A stretch of 64,000 nucleotides of DNA. Source: Rhodococcus sp. 1168 (GTDB lineage: Bacteria > Actinomycetota > Actinomycetes > Mycobacteriales > Mycobacteriaceae). The notes below the pieces were generated by a model. That model made no database searches. It worked only from the letters and a program-made list of their open reading frames with translations, and had not been told where the DNA came from. Position 1 is the stretch's first letter; the number at the start of each line of letters is the position of its first letter. Location of the stretch: the NCBI RefSeq assembly GCF_002091955.1, contig NZ_MKKY01000091.1:129001-193000 (forward strand), in the 5' to 3' direction. This document shows positions 49,592 to 58,004 of this stretch, piece after piece. The translations under genes were made by a program, and so were the position numbers.

Positions 49592-50809
49592 ATGACTACC
49601 GCCGGCCGAGTGATCGCCGGCATGACCGCTGCCGGCGCGGTGCTATCGGTATCGACGGCGGCCATCTCGATCTTCAACGCCTTCACAGTGCCTCGCCTGT
49701 CCCGCGCAACCGATTCCGACGTCCACGACTCGATCGTGGTCTGCGTTCCCGCCCGCAACGAACAAGAACAACTTCCCTTGCTCATTGCGGACCTCCGGGC
49801 TCAGCGTCGGTGCCGTGATCTTCGGATTCTGATACTCGACGACGGTTCGTCGGATGACACCCTCGCGGCGGCCCGAGCAGCTGCCGGCGACGACGCCCGA
49901 GTCAGCGTCGTCGAATCGTGTGCCGAGCCACCTCCTGGGTGGACGGGCAAGGCGGCCGCGTGCCGCACCCTTGCCGGTCTCGCGTTCGAGATGAACGAAG
50001 ATTTCGACGCAATCGTGTTCGTCGACGCCGACGTTCGTCTCGCGGCGGATGCAATTGCAGCAGCAGCGTCGACACTGCGCCGCCACGACGCTGCACTGGT
50101 ATGTCCATGGCCGAAGCAGATCAGCGGAAGCGTCGTCGAACATCTGGTACAACCGCTACTGGGATTCTCGTGGATGTCGACGCTGCCGATTCGGCTCGCC
50201 AACCGTTCACTACGTCCGTCGACAACCGTCTCGTGCGGTCAATTCATGATGTTCGACGTGGCTGCGTACCGCGACATCGCCGGGCACGCTGCCGTGGCAG
50301 CAAGTGTCACCGAGGATCTCGATATTGCTCGCACATTGCGTCGCAGCGGAAGACACACGATTCTCGTCTCGGGCGCCGGTCTGGTCGAATGCCGTATGTA
50401 CGACGGCGGGAACGATCTACGAGCCGGATATTCCCGGTGGTTGTGGAACGCATTCGGCGGCGCCGGGGGTTCGATCGCAGTGTTGTCCGCGGTCTCGGTG
50501 ATGTACTTGATTCCGCCCGTCGCCGCTCTCGCGGGATCGGGTGCGGTTCGACGGTGGGGCCGGATCGGCTACGGCGCAGCAGCGGTGTCGAGATTCGCTG
50601 CTGCGCAAGCCGAATCTGCAGACATGCCCGGCCGATCGATTACCACTTTTCGCTGTGCTGTCGAGTCGAGCGCCCATCCGCTGTCAGTGGCGATCTATCT
50701 CTGGCTCACGATCGATTCGCACCGGTCGCACGCACGCGGAAACCTGGAGTGGAAGCAGCGACCACTGATCGCCGAGGAAGAATCCCCGGCGATCGAAAGA
50801 CGTTCCTGA
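49592..50809 (+). CDS. cruG: GT2 glycosyltransferase, CruG/CruC-like
   Basis: 405 residues with an N-terminal hydrophobic segment, then a GT2 domain: VVCVPARNEQEQLPLLIADLRAQ, ILDDGSSDDTL, PPPGWTGKAAACRTL, FVDADVRL (DxD) and a late TEDLDIARTL motif. C-terminal hydrophobic segments anchor it to the membrane. Membrane GT2 enzymes next to cruF are the carotenoid glycosyltransferases CruG/CruC that attach sugar to the 1'- or 2'-hydroxyl. The acceptor is inferred from context. A ribosome site is weak; convergent with metF. Confidence 0.75.
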   Translation: MTTAGRVIAGMTAAGAVLSVSTAAISIFNAFTVPRLSRATDSDVHDSIVVCVPARNEQEQLPLLIADLRAQRRCRDLRILILDDGSSDDTLAAARAAAGDDARVSVVESCAEPPPGWTGKAAACRTLAGLAFEMNEDFDAIVFVDADVRLAADAIAAAASTLRRHDAALVCPWPKQISGSVVEHLVQPLLGFSWMSTLPIRLANRSLRPSTTVSCGQFMMFDVAAYRDIAGHAAVAASVTEDLDIARTLRRSGRHTILVSGAGLVECRMYDGGNDLRAGYSRWLWNAFGGAGGSIAVLSAVSVMYLIPPVAALAGSGAVRRWGRIGYGAAAVSRFAAAQAESADMPGRSITTFRCAVESSAHPLSVAIYLWLTIDSHRSHARGNLEWKQRPLIAEEESPAIERRS

Positions 50810-50833
50810 AAGCTGACCGATTGCAGGTCGAGA

Positions 50834-51802
50834 TCACACGCGCGCTGCGCACAGTCCCAGATTGGTCAGCACTTCCCGCGTCGCACGCGCGAAGTTCAGA
50901 GTGATGAAGTGCAATGCCGGCGCGCCCTCGGCGATGAGACGCTCGCACATCGACGTCGCCAATTCGATTCCGACTTCGCGAACCGCAGCTCGGTCTTCTT
51001 CGGCACCGGTCCCGGCCGCTCTGGTGAATCGATCATCGATCTCGCTGGGAAGCGCCGAACCCGACAGTGACAGAGCACGACGGACCGTACGGAGCGAGGT
51101 GATCGGCATGATCTCGGGAATGATGGGCTTGCACGCTTGCTCGGGGTCGAACGCCGCAACGCGATCGCGCAACCGCAGATAATCTTCGACGTCGAAGAAC
51201 ATCTGCGTAATCGAGTATTCGGCACCGGCACGAAGTTTGTTCACCAGAACACGGGTGTCCTGTTCGAGATCGACTGCCCGGTAGTGCCCCTCGGGGAACG
51301 ACGCGACCCCGACGTGGAAATCTCCGAGCTCTCTAACAAGGCTGACGAGCTCCTCGGCATATTCGACGCCCTGGGGGTGCTTGGTCCAATCGCCGAGCGG
51401 ATCCCCCGGGGGATCGCCGCGCAGCACCAGAATGTTGGAGATCCCACGATCTGCGTATGCGCCGACCATCGAGCGAAGTTCGTCGATGCTGTGGGACACC
51501 GCGGTCAGGTGCGCCACCGGCAGCAACGTCGTGTTTTCGGAGATCTCTCCGGTTACTCGGACTGTCCGATCTCGGGTCGAACCGCCTGCGCCGTACGTCA
51601 TGGACACGAATGCCGGCTGCATCTGCTCGAACTCGCGGACAGCACGCCATAGTCTCGCCTCTGCGGCCTCGTCCCGCGGTGGAGAAAACTCGACCGAAAA
51701 TGGAATCTTCGACTCCGTCGATGTCCGTAGACGATCGACTATCGAAGGGGTTCGGGTGACCCACCCCTCACTCGACCGCCCCCTGACGGCATCTGATGTC
51801 AC
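50834..51802 (-). CDS. Methylenetetrahydrofolate reductase-like protein (MetF family, Rv2172c-like)
   Basis: 322 residues with the MTHFR TIM barrel: FSVEFSPPRDEAAEARLW, FVSMTYGAGGSTRDRT, ILVLRGDPPGD and the later QMFFDVEDYLRLRDRV with PIIPEIMPI. FAD and folate residues are in this pattern. M. tuberculosis has the equivalent Rv2172c here, besides a separate MetF-type enzyme, so it may be a specialised reductase. TATGAT (51814-51809) sits 6 bp before the GTG, so the mRNA is probably leaderless, which sets this start. Convergent with cruG. Confidence 0.85.
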   Translation of the reverse strand: MTSDAVRGRSSEGWVTRTPSIVDRLRTSTESKIPFSVEFSPPRDEAAEARLWRAVREFEQMQPAFVSMTYGAGGSTRDRTVRVTGEISENTTLLPVAHLTAVSHSIDELRSMVGAYADRGISNILVLRGDPPGDPLGDWTKHPQGVEYAEELVSLVRELGDFHVGVASFPEGHYRAVDLEQDTRVLVNKLRAGAEYSITQMFFDVEDYLRLRDRVAAFDPEQACKPIIPEIMPITSLRTVRRALSLSGSALPSEIDDRFTRAAGTGAEEDRAAVREVGIELATSMCERLIAEGAPALHFITLNFARATREVLTNLGLCAARV

Positions 51803-51814
51803 GGGGACATCATA
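51803..51814 (-). promoter_or_regulatory. Leaderless promoter of the metF-like gene
   Basis: On the minus strand TATGAT is followed by six bases and then the GTG start. Leaderless GTG/ATG genes are common in mycobacteria and relatives, so this fixes the start codon. The -35 is not clear. Confidence 0.5.
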
Positions 51815-51924
51815 GTTTCGTCGATAACTGCGGCGACAGGAGGCTCACGATAGAGGGATCGATCAGCGGTGGCGGCTAGTGTGAAAGTGACACACCCCCA
51901 CCCCGCACTCGACTGGAGGATCCC

Positions 51925-53064
51925 CTGTCCAGAGACTCGACTCTTCCCGCGCCCCGTCGAACGAGTGACCCCGACCCAGTCTTACGAGAAGCTGGTACTG
52001 CGCCAATTGCACTCGTCGAGTCCGCGTTGGCCGAATTCTTCCATTCGCGACGCGAACAGGTGGCCCGGGTAGGCGGCGGATACGTCTCGGCCGTCGCAGA
52101 CCTCGAAGCCTTCGTGTTGCGTGGTGGAAAGCGAATCCGGCCCTCGTTCGGCTGGATGGCCTGGCTCGGAGCAGGTGGCGATCACCGCAGCCCGCAGGCC
52201 GCGTCTGTGCTCCGCGCCTGCGCATCTCTGGAACTGATCCAAGCGTGCGCGCTCATCCACGACGACATCATCGACGCTTCACTCACGCGCCGGGGCTTTC
52301 CCACCGTGCATGTCGGTTTCACCGCAAGGCATCGTGCGGCGCGCTGGTCCGGCTCCCCCGAGCGCTTCGGTGAATCTGCCGCGATCCTGCTGGGCGATCT
52401 GGCATTGTGTTGGGCCGACGACATGCTTCGCGAATCCGGAATCGGACACGACGCAATGGGACGAGTCTCTCCGGTGTGGTCGGCTATGCGCACCGAGGTA
52501 CTCGGCGGCCAGTTGCTCGACATCGAAGCCGAAGCAGGTCTCGACGAATCCGTAGAGGCAGCCATGCGAGTCAATCGCTACAAGACCGCGGCGTACACCG
52601 TCGAACGGCCGCTGCAGCTGGGTGCCGTATTGGCCGGTGCATCCGAGAGCCTCGTCGACGCATATCGGTCCTTCGGCACCGACATCGGCCTCGCCTTCCA
52701 GCTCCGAGACGACCTGCTCGGTGTCTTCGGTGATCCCGCGGTGACCGGCAAGCCATCCGGAGACGACATCCGAGAAGGTAAAAGAACGGTTCTGATGGCT
52801 GTGGGCTTACAGCTCGCCGATCGAGACAGGCCGGAGGCGGGATCGCTGCTCCGGTCGAGCCTCGGCGTCGTCGATCTGACCGAGGACACTATCGAGAGCA
52901 TCCGTACGGTGCTGATCGAACTGGGAGCAGTCGCGGACGTCGAACGCCGAATATCCGAACTCACCGACCGCGCACTCGACACGCTGAAGGCGAGTGCTGT
53001 CGAACCGCACGCCGCCGCACAATTACGCGCAATGTCCATAGCCGCCACGCAGCGCACCTATTAG
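51925..53064 (+). CDS. idsA: Geranylgeranyl diphosphate synthase (IdsA2/CrtE)
   Basis: About 379 residues if it starts at the CTG of 51925. DDxxD motif ALIHDDIIDASLTRRG and second motif LAFQLRDDLLGVFGD; GGKRIRPSF is the isoprenyl-binding start. It extends allylic diphosphates to C20 for carotenoids and other prenyl products. The only common start codon in frame, TTG at 52027, lies inside conserved sequence (SALAEFFHSRREQVARVG) and lacks a ribosome site. The CTG has GGAGG five bases before it, so I prefer it. M. tuberculosis IdsA2 (Rv2173) is the counterpart. Confidence 0.85.
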   Translation: MSRDSTLPAPRRTSDPDPVLREAGTAPIALVESALAEFFHSRREQVARVGGGYVSAVADLEAFVLRGGKRIRPSFGWMAWLGAGGDHRSPQAASVLRACASLELIQACALIHDDIIDASLTRRGFPTVHVGFTARHRAARWSGSPERFGESAAILLGDLALCWADDMLRESGIGHDAMGRVSPVWSAMRTEVLGGQLLDIEAEAGLDESVEAAMRVNRYKTAAYTVERPLQLGAVLAGASESLVDAYRSFGTDIGLAFQLRDDLLGVFGDPAVTGKPSGDDIREGKRTVLMAVGLQLADRDRPEAGSLLRSSLGVVDLTEDTIESIRTVLIELGAVADVERRISELTDRALDTLKASAVEPHAAAQLRAMSIAATQRTY

Positions 53065-53078
53065 ATCGGTAGAGAACA

Positions 53079-54734
53079 TTGTCTCAGCAGCCACGCGTCC
53101 GCAATCGCCTCCGGACCGTACCGGGTCCAGTCGAGACCGTCGTGGTGGTCGGCGCAGGACTTGCGGGGTTGTCTGCTGCTCTGCATCTCGCCGGCGCAGG
53201 CAAAAAGGTGATCGTATTGGAACGCGAAGATTCGGTCGGAGGCCGAGTGGGGACCTATACGGTCCGCGACACCGATGGGAGTCGTCTCTACGACATCGAC
53301 AATGGTGCGAGTGTCCTGACGATGCCCGACCTCATCGAAAACGCGTTGGCGGCAGTCGGTGAGTCCTTCGAATCGACAACGCCGGCGATACAGCTGAGCG
53401 CGCTGTCCCCGAGCTACCACTCCCGCTACGCCGATGGCACCGCTATCGACGTGTTTGCCGATCCGAGCGCGATGGCAGCAGAGGTCGAGCGCACGTGCGG
53501 ATCGACGGAAGCCGCGGGCTACCTCCGACTCCGGCAGTGGCTCGCCTCCATCTTCGAGGCCGAGTTCGACCGGTTCATCGACTCCAACTTCGATTCGCCG
53601 CTCGATCTGGTGTCCTCGCGAGCGGCACTACGTGACACGGCCACCCTCACCAAGCTCGGTGGCTTCGGTCGACTCGGACCCCGCGTCGAATCGTTCCTGA
53701 AAGATGAGCGCCTTCGACGGGTGTTCACTTTCCAGGCACTCTATGCAGGCATGGCGCCGGCGAAGGCTCTCGCCGTCTACGGCGCAATCGCACATATGGA
53801 TACCTCGCTCGGCGTCTACTTCCCGGTCGGTGGGATGTCCACGATTGCTGCGTCGATGGCCGATGCACTTTGCCGGAACGGCGGTTCGGTTCGCACCGGC
53901 GTGGAGGTATCGACTCTGATCGTCGCCGGCGATCGAGTCACCGGCGTCGAGACTGTGCACGGCGAAATATACGAGTGCGACGCCGTGGTTCTCACACCGG
54001 ATCTACCCGTGGTGGACGCGCTGCTGGATCGAGCGGGTGTTACGTCCAAGGGCAGATCGCGCGGCTACGGCGTTGTGTCGCCCTCTGCGGTCGTCTTCCA
54101 TGGCACCGTCCCGGTCTCGTCCACCGCGTCGTGGCCGAGTAGGTCACATCACACGATCGATTTCGGTGCCCAGTGGGCGAGCACGTTCCAACGAATCACC
54201 GCGCGCGGTGGACGCGGAAAGCTGATGGAGGATCCGTCACTGCTCATCACCCGTCCAGGGGTCAGCGACCCATCACTACAGCTGGTCCGTGACGGTGTGC
54301 AGTGCGAGCCGGTGTCGATACTGGCACCGTGCCCGAACCTCGACGGCGCGCCGTTGGACTGGGCCGCGTTGGCGATGCCGTATGTGCGCGAGTTGCAGGG
54401 CGAATTGGAACGACGTGGCTACCAGGGTCTCACCGCCGATATGACGATCGACCATGTCGACACTCCGCAGACGTGGGCCGATAAAGGAATGCTGCACGGC
54501 AGTCCGTTCTCCTCGGCACACGTGTTCAGGCAGACGGGACCGTTCCGACGGAAAAATCTCGTGGCAGGGCTCGACAACGTGGTGCTGGCCGGGTCGGGAA
54601 CCACCCCGGGTGTCGGAGTGCCCACGGTTCTCGTTTCAGGCAAACTTGCGGCCGAACGCATCCTGGGAACCCCCGCCGACGCGTCGACTCGATCGGCCGT
54701 AGTTCGGAGCACAGCCGCCGACGCTCTAAACTGA
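53079..54734 (+). CDS. crtI: Phytoene desaturase (CrtI family)
   Basis: 551 residues from a TTG, 14 bp after the idsA stop. N-terminal FAD motif [21 protein letters not shown] with [14 protein letters not shown]-terminal [30 protein letters not shown], the CrtI family ending. It introduces double bases of conjugation, turning phytoene into lycopene in four desaturation steps. Between crtE-like idsA and the mptA-crtB pair, so the carotenoid desaturase role is likely. Confidence 0.87.
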   Translation: MSQQPRVRNRLRTVPGPVETVVVVGAGLAGLSAALHLAGAGKKVIVLEREDSVGGRVGTYTVRDTDGSRLYDIDNGASVLTMPDLIENALAAVGESFESTTPAIQLSALSPSYHSRYADGTAIDVFADPSAMAAEVERTCGSTEAAGYLRLRQWLASIFEAEFDRFIDSNFDSPLDLVSSRAALRDTATLTKLGGFGRLGPRVESFLKDERLRRVFTFQALYAGMAPAKALAVYGAIAHMDTSLGVYFPVGGMSTIAASMADALCRNGGSVRTGVEVSTLIVAGDRVTGVETVHGEIYECDAVVLTPDLPVVDALLDRAGVTSKGRSRGYGVVSPSAVVFHGTVPVSSTASWPSRSHHTIDFGAQWASTFQRITARGGRGKLMEDPSLLITRPGVSDPSLQLVRDGVQCEPVSILAPCPNLDGAPLDWAALAMPYVRELQGELERRGYQGLTADMTIDHVDTPQTWADKGMLHGSPFSSAHVFRQTGPFRRKNLVAGLDNVVLAGSGTTPGVGVPTVLVSGKLAAERILGTPADASTRSAVVRSTAADALN

Positions 54735-54799
54735 CTCCGGTCCAGCGCGGATTCCGCGTTCGCACCCGCCAAACCACCAGTTTCGTCCCCGAGAGGAGA

Positions 54800-56482
54800 G
54801 TGACCCGACTTATGTCCTCGGTCTCGTCGAGTTCCACCGCCTCGGGTACCGCGGGAGAAGATCCCGCAGCTACTGAGCAATTGTCAGCCGAGACGGGCCG
54901 TGTCGGCACTGGACCGCATGCCTCTCGACTTCGCACGGTGATGCTGTTCCTGCGGAGTCCGGAAGGACACTCGGCACTTCTCGGGTTGGTCGGTTCCGTG
55001 CTCATCACCTTCGGTGGATTCGGGGCAGGCAGCGTACGAAGACGCGATCCTCTACTCGAGTCGATGCATTTGTCCTGGCTTCGATTCGGCCACGGTCTCG
55101 TCCTGTCGAGCATCATCGTCTGGATCGGCGTCCTGCTGATGATCATCGCGTGGGTCCGTCTGGGACGTGCCACACTCGGCGGTCGCACCACTCTGAGCGA
55201 GCTCCGCTGGATCGTCCCTGCCTGGACGGCCCCTCTTCTGTTCGCTGTGCCCATGTTCAGCCGAGACGCATTCTCTTACCTCGCGCAGGGCGCATTGCTG
55301 CGTGACGGATTCGACCCCTATGCCGTTGGGCCCGTCGCCAACCCCGGCATTCTTCTCGACAACGTCAGCAATGTCTGGACCACGACAACCGCTCCCTATG
55401 GGCCACTGTTTCTCCTCCTCGGTCAGGCGATCACCAGCATCACCGGTGACAACGTCATTGCCGGCACGCTGCTGCTACGCATTACGATGCTCCCGGGTCT
55501 GGCTCTGATGGTGTGGGCTGTCCCCCGACTCGCCCGCCACCTCGGTGGCTCGGCACCGCTGGCTCTGTGGTTGGCGGTACTCAATCCGCTCGTTCTGGTC
55601 CACTTGATCGGCGGTGTCCACAACGAGCTTCTGATGGTCGGCTTGATGACTGCCGGCGTCGTGCTCGTTCTCGAGCGTCATCACGTCGGTGGTGTTGCAC
55701 TTGTCGCCTTGGCCGTTGCGATCAAAGCCACCGCAGGTCTTGCGTTGCCGTTCATGGTGTGGATCTGGATGATCCACGAGCGCGAACGGGCCATTGCGGA
55801 GAATCGCACCCCGTTGTCGCCGATAGCTGCATTCGCGAAGACTGCAGGCATCGGCGCCGGCGTATTTGCAGCAGTCTTCGTCGTCACCTCCGCCATCGCT
55901 GGTGTCGGAATAGGCTGGCTCACAGCACTTTCCGGTTCCGCGAAGATCATCAACTGGCTGTCGCTTCCGACCATTCTGGCTCATCTCACCACGGTCAGCA
56001 CGTCGTGGTTCCTCGATGTTCGCCTCGGACCGGTCCTTGAAGTGACTCGGCTACTGTGCGCCATCGCCCTTGCTGTCATCATCGTCGGGACCTGGTGGCT
56101 GTACCGCAAGACCGAGCGTGACGCCGTCAAGGGAATCGTCATCGCACTGGTGGCAATCGTCGTGCTTTCCCCTGCGGCACTGCCCTGGTATTACTCGTGG
56201 CCGCTAGCGCTTGCAGCGGGTTTTGCATTGTCGACACGAACCCTGATGATCCTTGTCGGTCTATCGACGTGGCTGATGCTCGTATTCAGGCCCGACGGGT
56301 CGATCGGCCTCTACACTTTCGCTCACGTCGTGCTTGCAACGTTCGCCGCCGTCGTGGCAGGGCTCTCGCTCACTCGAGTCGACCCACTGCGACTACGTGC
56401 CGGACACACCGTCCACCCATCCACGATCGAATCGGCCTCTCCAGCCGAGAACACCGAGGCGAGTAAAACGGACCATGGGTGA
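54800..56482 (+). CDS. mptA: Alpha-1,6-mannopyranosyltransferase MptA (Rv2174-like)
   Basis: 560 residues, a GT-C enzyme with about 12 membrane segments. It uses polyprenyl-phosphomannose to extend the alpha-1,6-mannan core of lipomannan and lipoarabinomannan on the outer face. The first loop holds FSRDAFSYLAQGALL (RDxFSY, the GT-C acidic motif) and the late HEERAI-type loop follows. The GTG start has a GAGGAGA site. It overlaps the start of crtB by 8 bp, so the two are translationally linked despite different pathways. Confidence 0.9.
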   Translation: MTRLMSSVSSSSTASGTAGEDPAATEQLSAETGRVGTGPHASRLRTVMLFLRSPEGHSALLGLVGSVLITFGGFGAGSVRRRDPLLESMHLSWLRFGHGLVLSSIIVWIGVLLMIIAWVRLGRATLGGRTTLSELRWIVPAWTAPLLFAVPMFSRDAFSYLAQGALLRDGFDPYAVGPVANPGILLDNVSNVWTTTTAPYGPLFLLLGQAITSITGDNVIAGTLLLRITMLPGLALMVWAVPRLARHLGGSAPLALWLAVLNPLVLVHLIGGVHNELLMVGLMTAGVVLVLERHHVGGVALVALAVAIKATAGLALPFMVWIWMIHERERAIAENRTPLSPIAAFAKTAGIGAGVFAAVFVVTSAIAGVGIGWLTALSGSAKIINWLSLPTILAHLTTVSTSWFLDVRLGPVLEVTRLLCAIALAVIIVGTWWLYRKTERDAVKGIVIALVAIVVLSPAALPWYYSWPLALAAGFALSTRTLMILVGLSTWLMLVFRPDGSIGLYTFAHVVLATFAAVVAGLSLTRVDPLRLRAGHTVHPSTIESASPAENTEASKTDHG

Positions 56483-57509
56483 ACTAGACGCTATCGACCC
56501 GGCACTGCACGACGCATATCGCCTGTGCCGTGACCTGAATGCAGAGCACGGGAAGACGTACTTCCTCGCCACGCGCCTGCTTCCCAGCAACAAGCGGGCA
56601 GGAGTGCACGCGCTGTACGGCTTTGCTCGAATGGTCGACGATATCGTCGATGTGGACGTGGACTCGGCCGACGTCGAGCTCGAGACGCCCGCCGCCGCCC
56701 CGATCGGAACCTCAGTGTCGCAATCCGATCGCGATGCCGCCGCCAAACTCGATGTCCTCGAGCAGCGGGTCCGCAATGCTCTCGGCGGCGGTGTTTTGGG
56801 ATCGAGCCGATCGGACAGAGTTCTACAAGCGTTGGCGGACACCACAGCTCGATACTCCATCCCGCACGAGTACTACTTTGCTTTTCTGCATTCCATGCGC
56901 ATGGACATCCCAGGTACACCGATGTTCAAGTCCCGCTATCGGACGATGGCCGAACTCGACGAGTACATGTACGGCTCCGCCGCAGTAATCGGTCTGGAGA
57001 TGCTCCCGATCCTCGGCACCTCGACGAACATCGCCGACGCAGCACGCCCCGCTGCAGCGCTCGGTGAAGCTTTCCAGTTGACGAACTTCATTCGAGACAT
57101 GGGCGAGGACCTCGACCGTGACCGGATCTATCTTCCGACCGACGAACTGGAAGCGTTCGGTGTCGACGAGGAGCTACTGCGAGCGTGCCGGAGATCAGGT
57201 CGAACCGACGCCCGAATAGATCGGGCGTTGGCCCACCTCATTGCGCACACCCGGGCGGTCTATCGGGACGCCGAACCAGGAATCGACATGTTGGCACCCT
57301 CCGTCCAGCCGGGAATGCGTACAGCGTTGCTGCTGTACGGAGGGATCCTTCGTGAAGTCGAAGACGGCGGCTACCGAGTGCTCATCGAACGTGCCCGGGT
57401 TCCGCAATGGCGTCGAGTATCGGTTGCGGCGCCGAGATTGGCCGCTACCGGATGGACCATGGTCCGCGAAAGGGCACGGCTCAGAAGGCCATCGCTTGAG
57501 CGCGCCTGA
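56475..57509 (+). CDS. crtB: Phytoene synthase
   Basis: 344 residues. It condenses two GGPP into phytoene. The motifs are YFLATRLLPSNKRAGVHALYGFARMVDDIVD (DDxxD about Asp55-59, given here in parts), YMYGSAAVIGLEMLPILG and LTNFIRDMGEDLDRDRIYLP. It has an insert of about 30 residues (about 62-95, VELETPAAAPIGTSVSQ) unlike short CrtB proteins. The ATG lies inside the mptA coding end. It converges with the Rv2175c-like gene, overlapping by 29 bp. Confidence 0.93.
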   Translation: MGELDAIDPALHDAYRLCRDLNAEHGKTYFLATRLLPSNKRAGVHALYGFARMVDDIVDVDVDSADVELETPAAAPIGTSVSQSDRDAAAKLDVLEQRVRNALGGGVLGSSRSDRVLQALADTTARYSIPHEYYFAFLHSMRMDIPGTPMFKSRYRTMAELDEYMYGSAAVIGLEMLPILGTSTNIADAARPAAALGEAFQLTNFIRDMGEDLDRDRIYLPTDELEAFGVDEELLRACRRSGRTDARIDRALAHLIAHTRAVYRDAEPGIDMLAPSVQPGMRTALLLYGGILREVEDGGYRVLIERARVPQWRRVSVAAPRLAATGWTMVRERARLRRPSLERA

Positions 57510-57852
57510 TGACCTCTCGCATCAAATCCCCGTGCAGGGCTTCGGCTGGAGTTCCGGGAAGACTCGGGTCCTCCTCGAACAGCCACTTCAAAATTTCCTC
57601 GTCCTGATACCCGCCATCGTGCAAGACCGCCAGGAGCCCCGGCAGACCTTTGACGATTTGACCGTTTCGGGCGTCGAGAAACACTTCGGGGACACCGGGA
57701 ACCCTGTTCCGCTTGAGTGCGAGGAGCTGGCGGTCGCGGAGCATCTGCTCGACTCTGGCCTTGGGCACTTCGAGAACCTTGCTGACATCCGCCAGCTGCA
57801 GCAGGGAGACAGACGGGTCGAGGACATCGTCGGAATAAGGGATTGTGCTCAC
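57481..57852 (-). CDS. Rv2175c-like DNA-binding protein, PknL partner
   Basis: 123 residues from the GTG of VSTIPYSDDVLDP. A winged-helix/MerR-like domain at LLQLADVSKVLEVPKARVEQML is followed by the conserved KGLPGLLAVLHDGGYQDEEILKWLFEEDPSLPG (in parts) and ends EVIRRAQAMAF. M. tuberculosis Rv2175c has the same end and is a known substrate of PknL; its N-terminal threonine is phosphorylated. The divergent pknL here supports that pairing. The start is chosen by alignment with Rv2175c. Confidence 0.85.
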   Translation of the reverse strand: MSTIPYSDDVLDPSVSLLQLADVSKVLEVPKARVEQMLRDRQLLALKRNRVPGVPEVFLDARNGQIVKGLPGLLAVLHDGGYQDEEILKWLFEEDPSLPGTPAEALHGDLMREVIRRAQAMAF

Positions 57853-58004
57853 TCCGGTAACGTTAACGGGTTCGAGCTCGTATACGAAAAGCACTGCTGC
57901 AGGACAGGCGCCCGCAGAGAACCCAGCTAGGCAACGCGTCGTACGGCGAGACAGCGCCGATATCTACGCTGTTTATCATCGATTCCGTCTCGAAGAAAAG
58001 TGAA

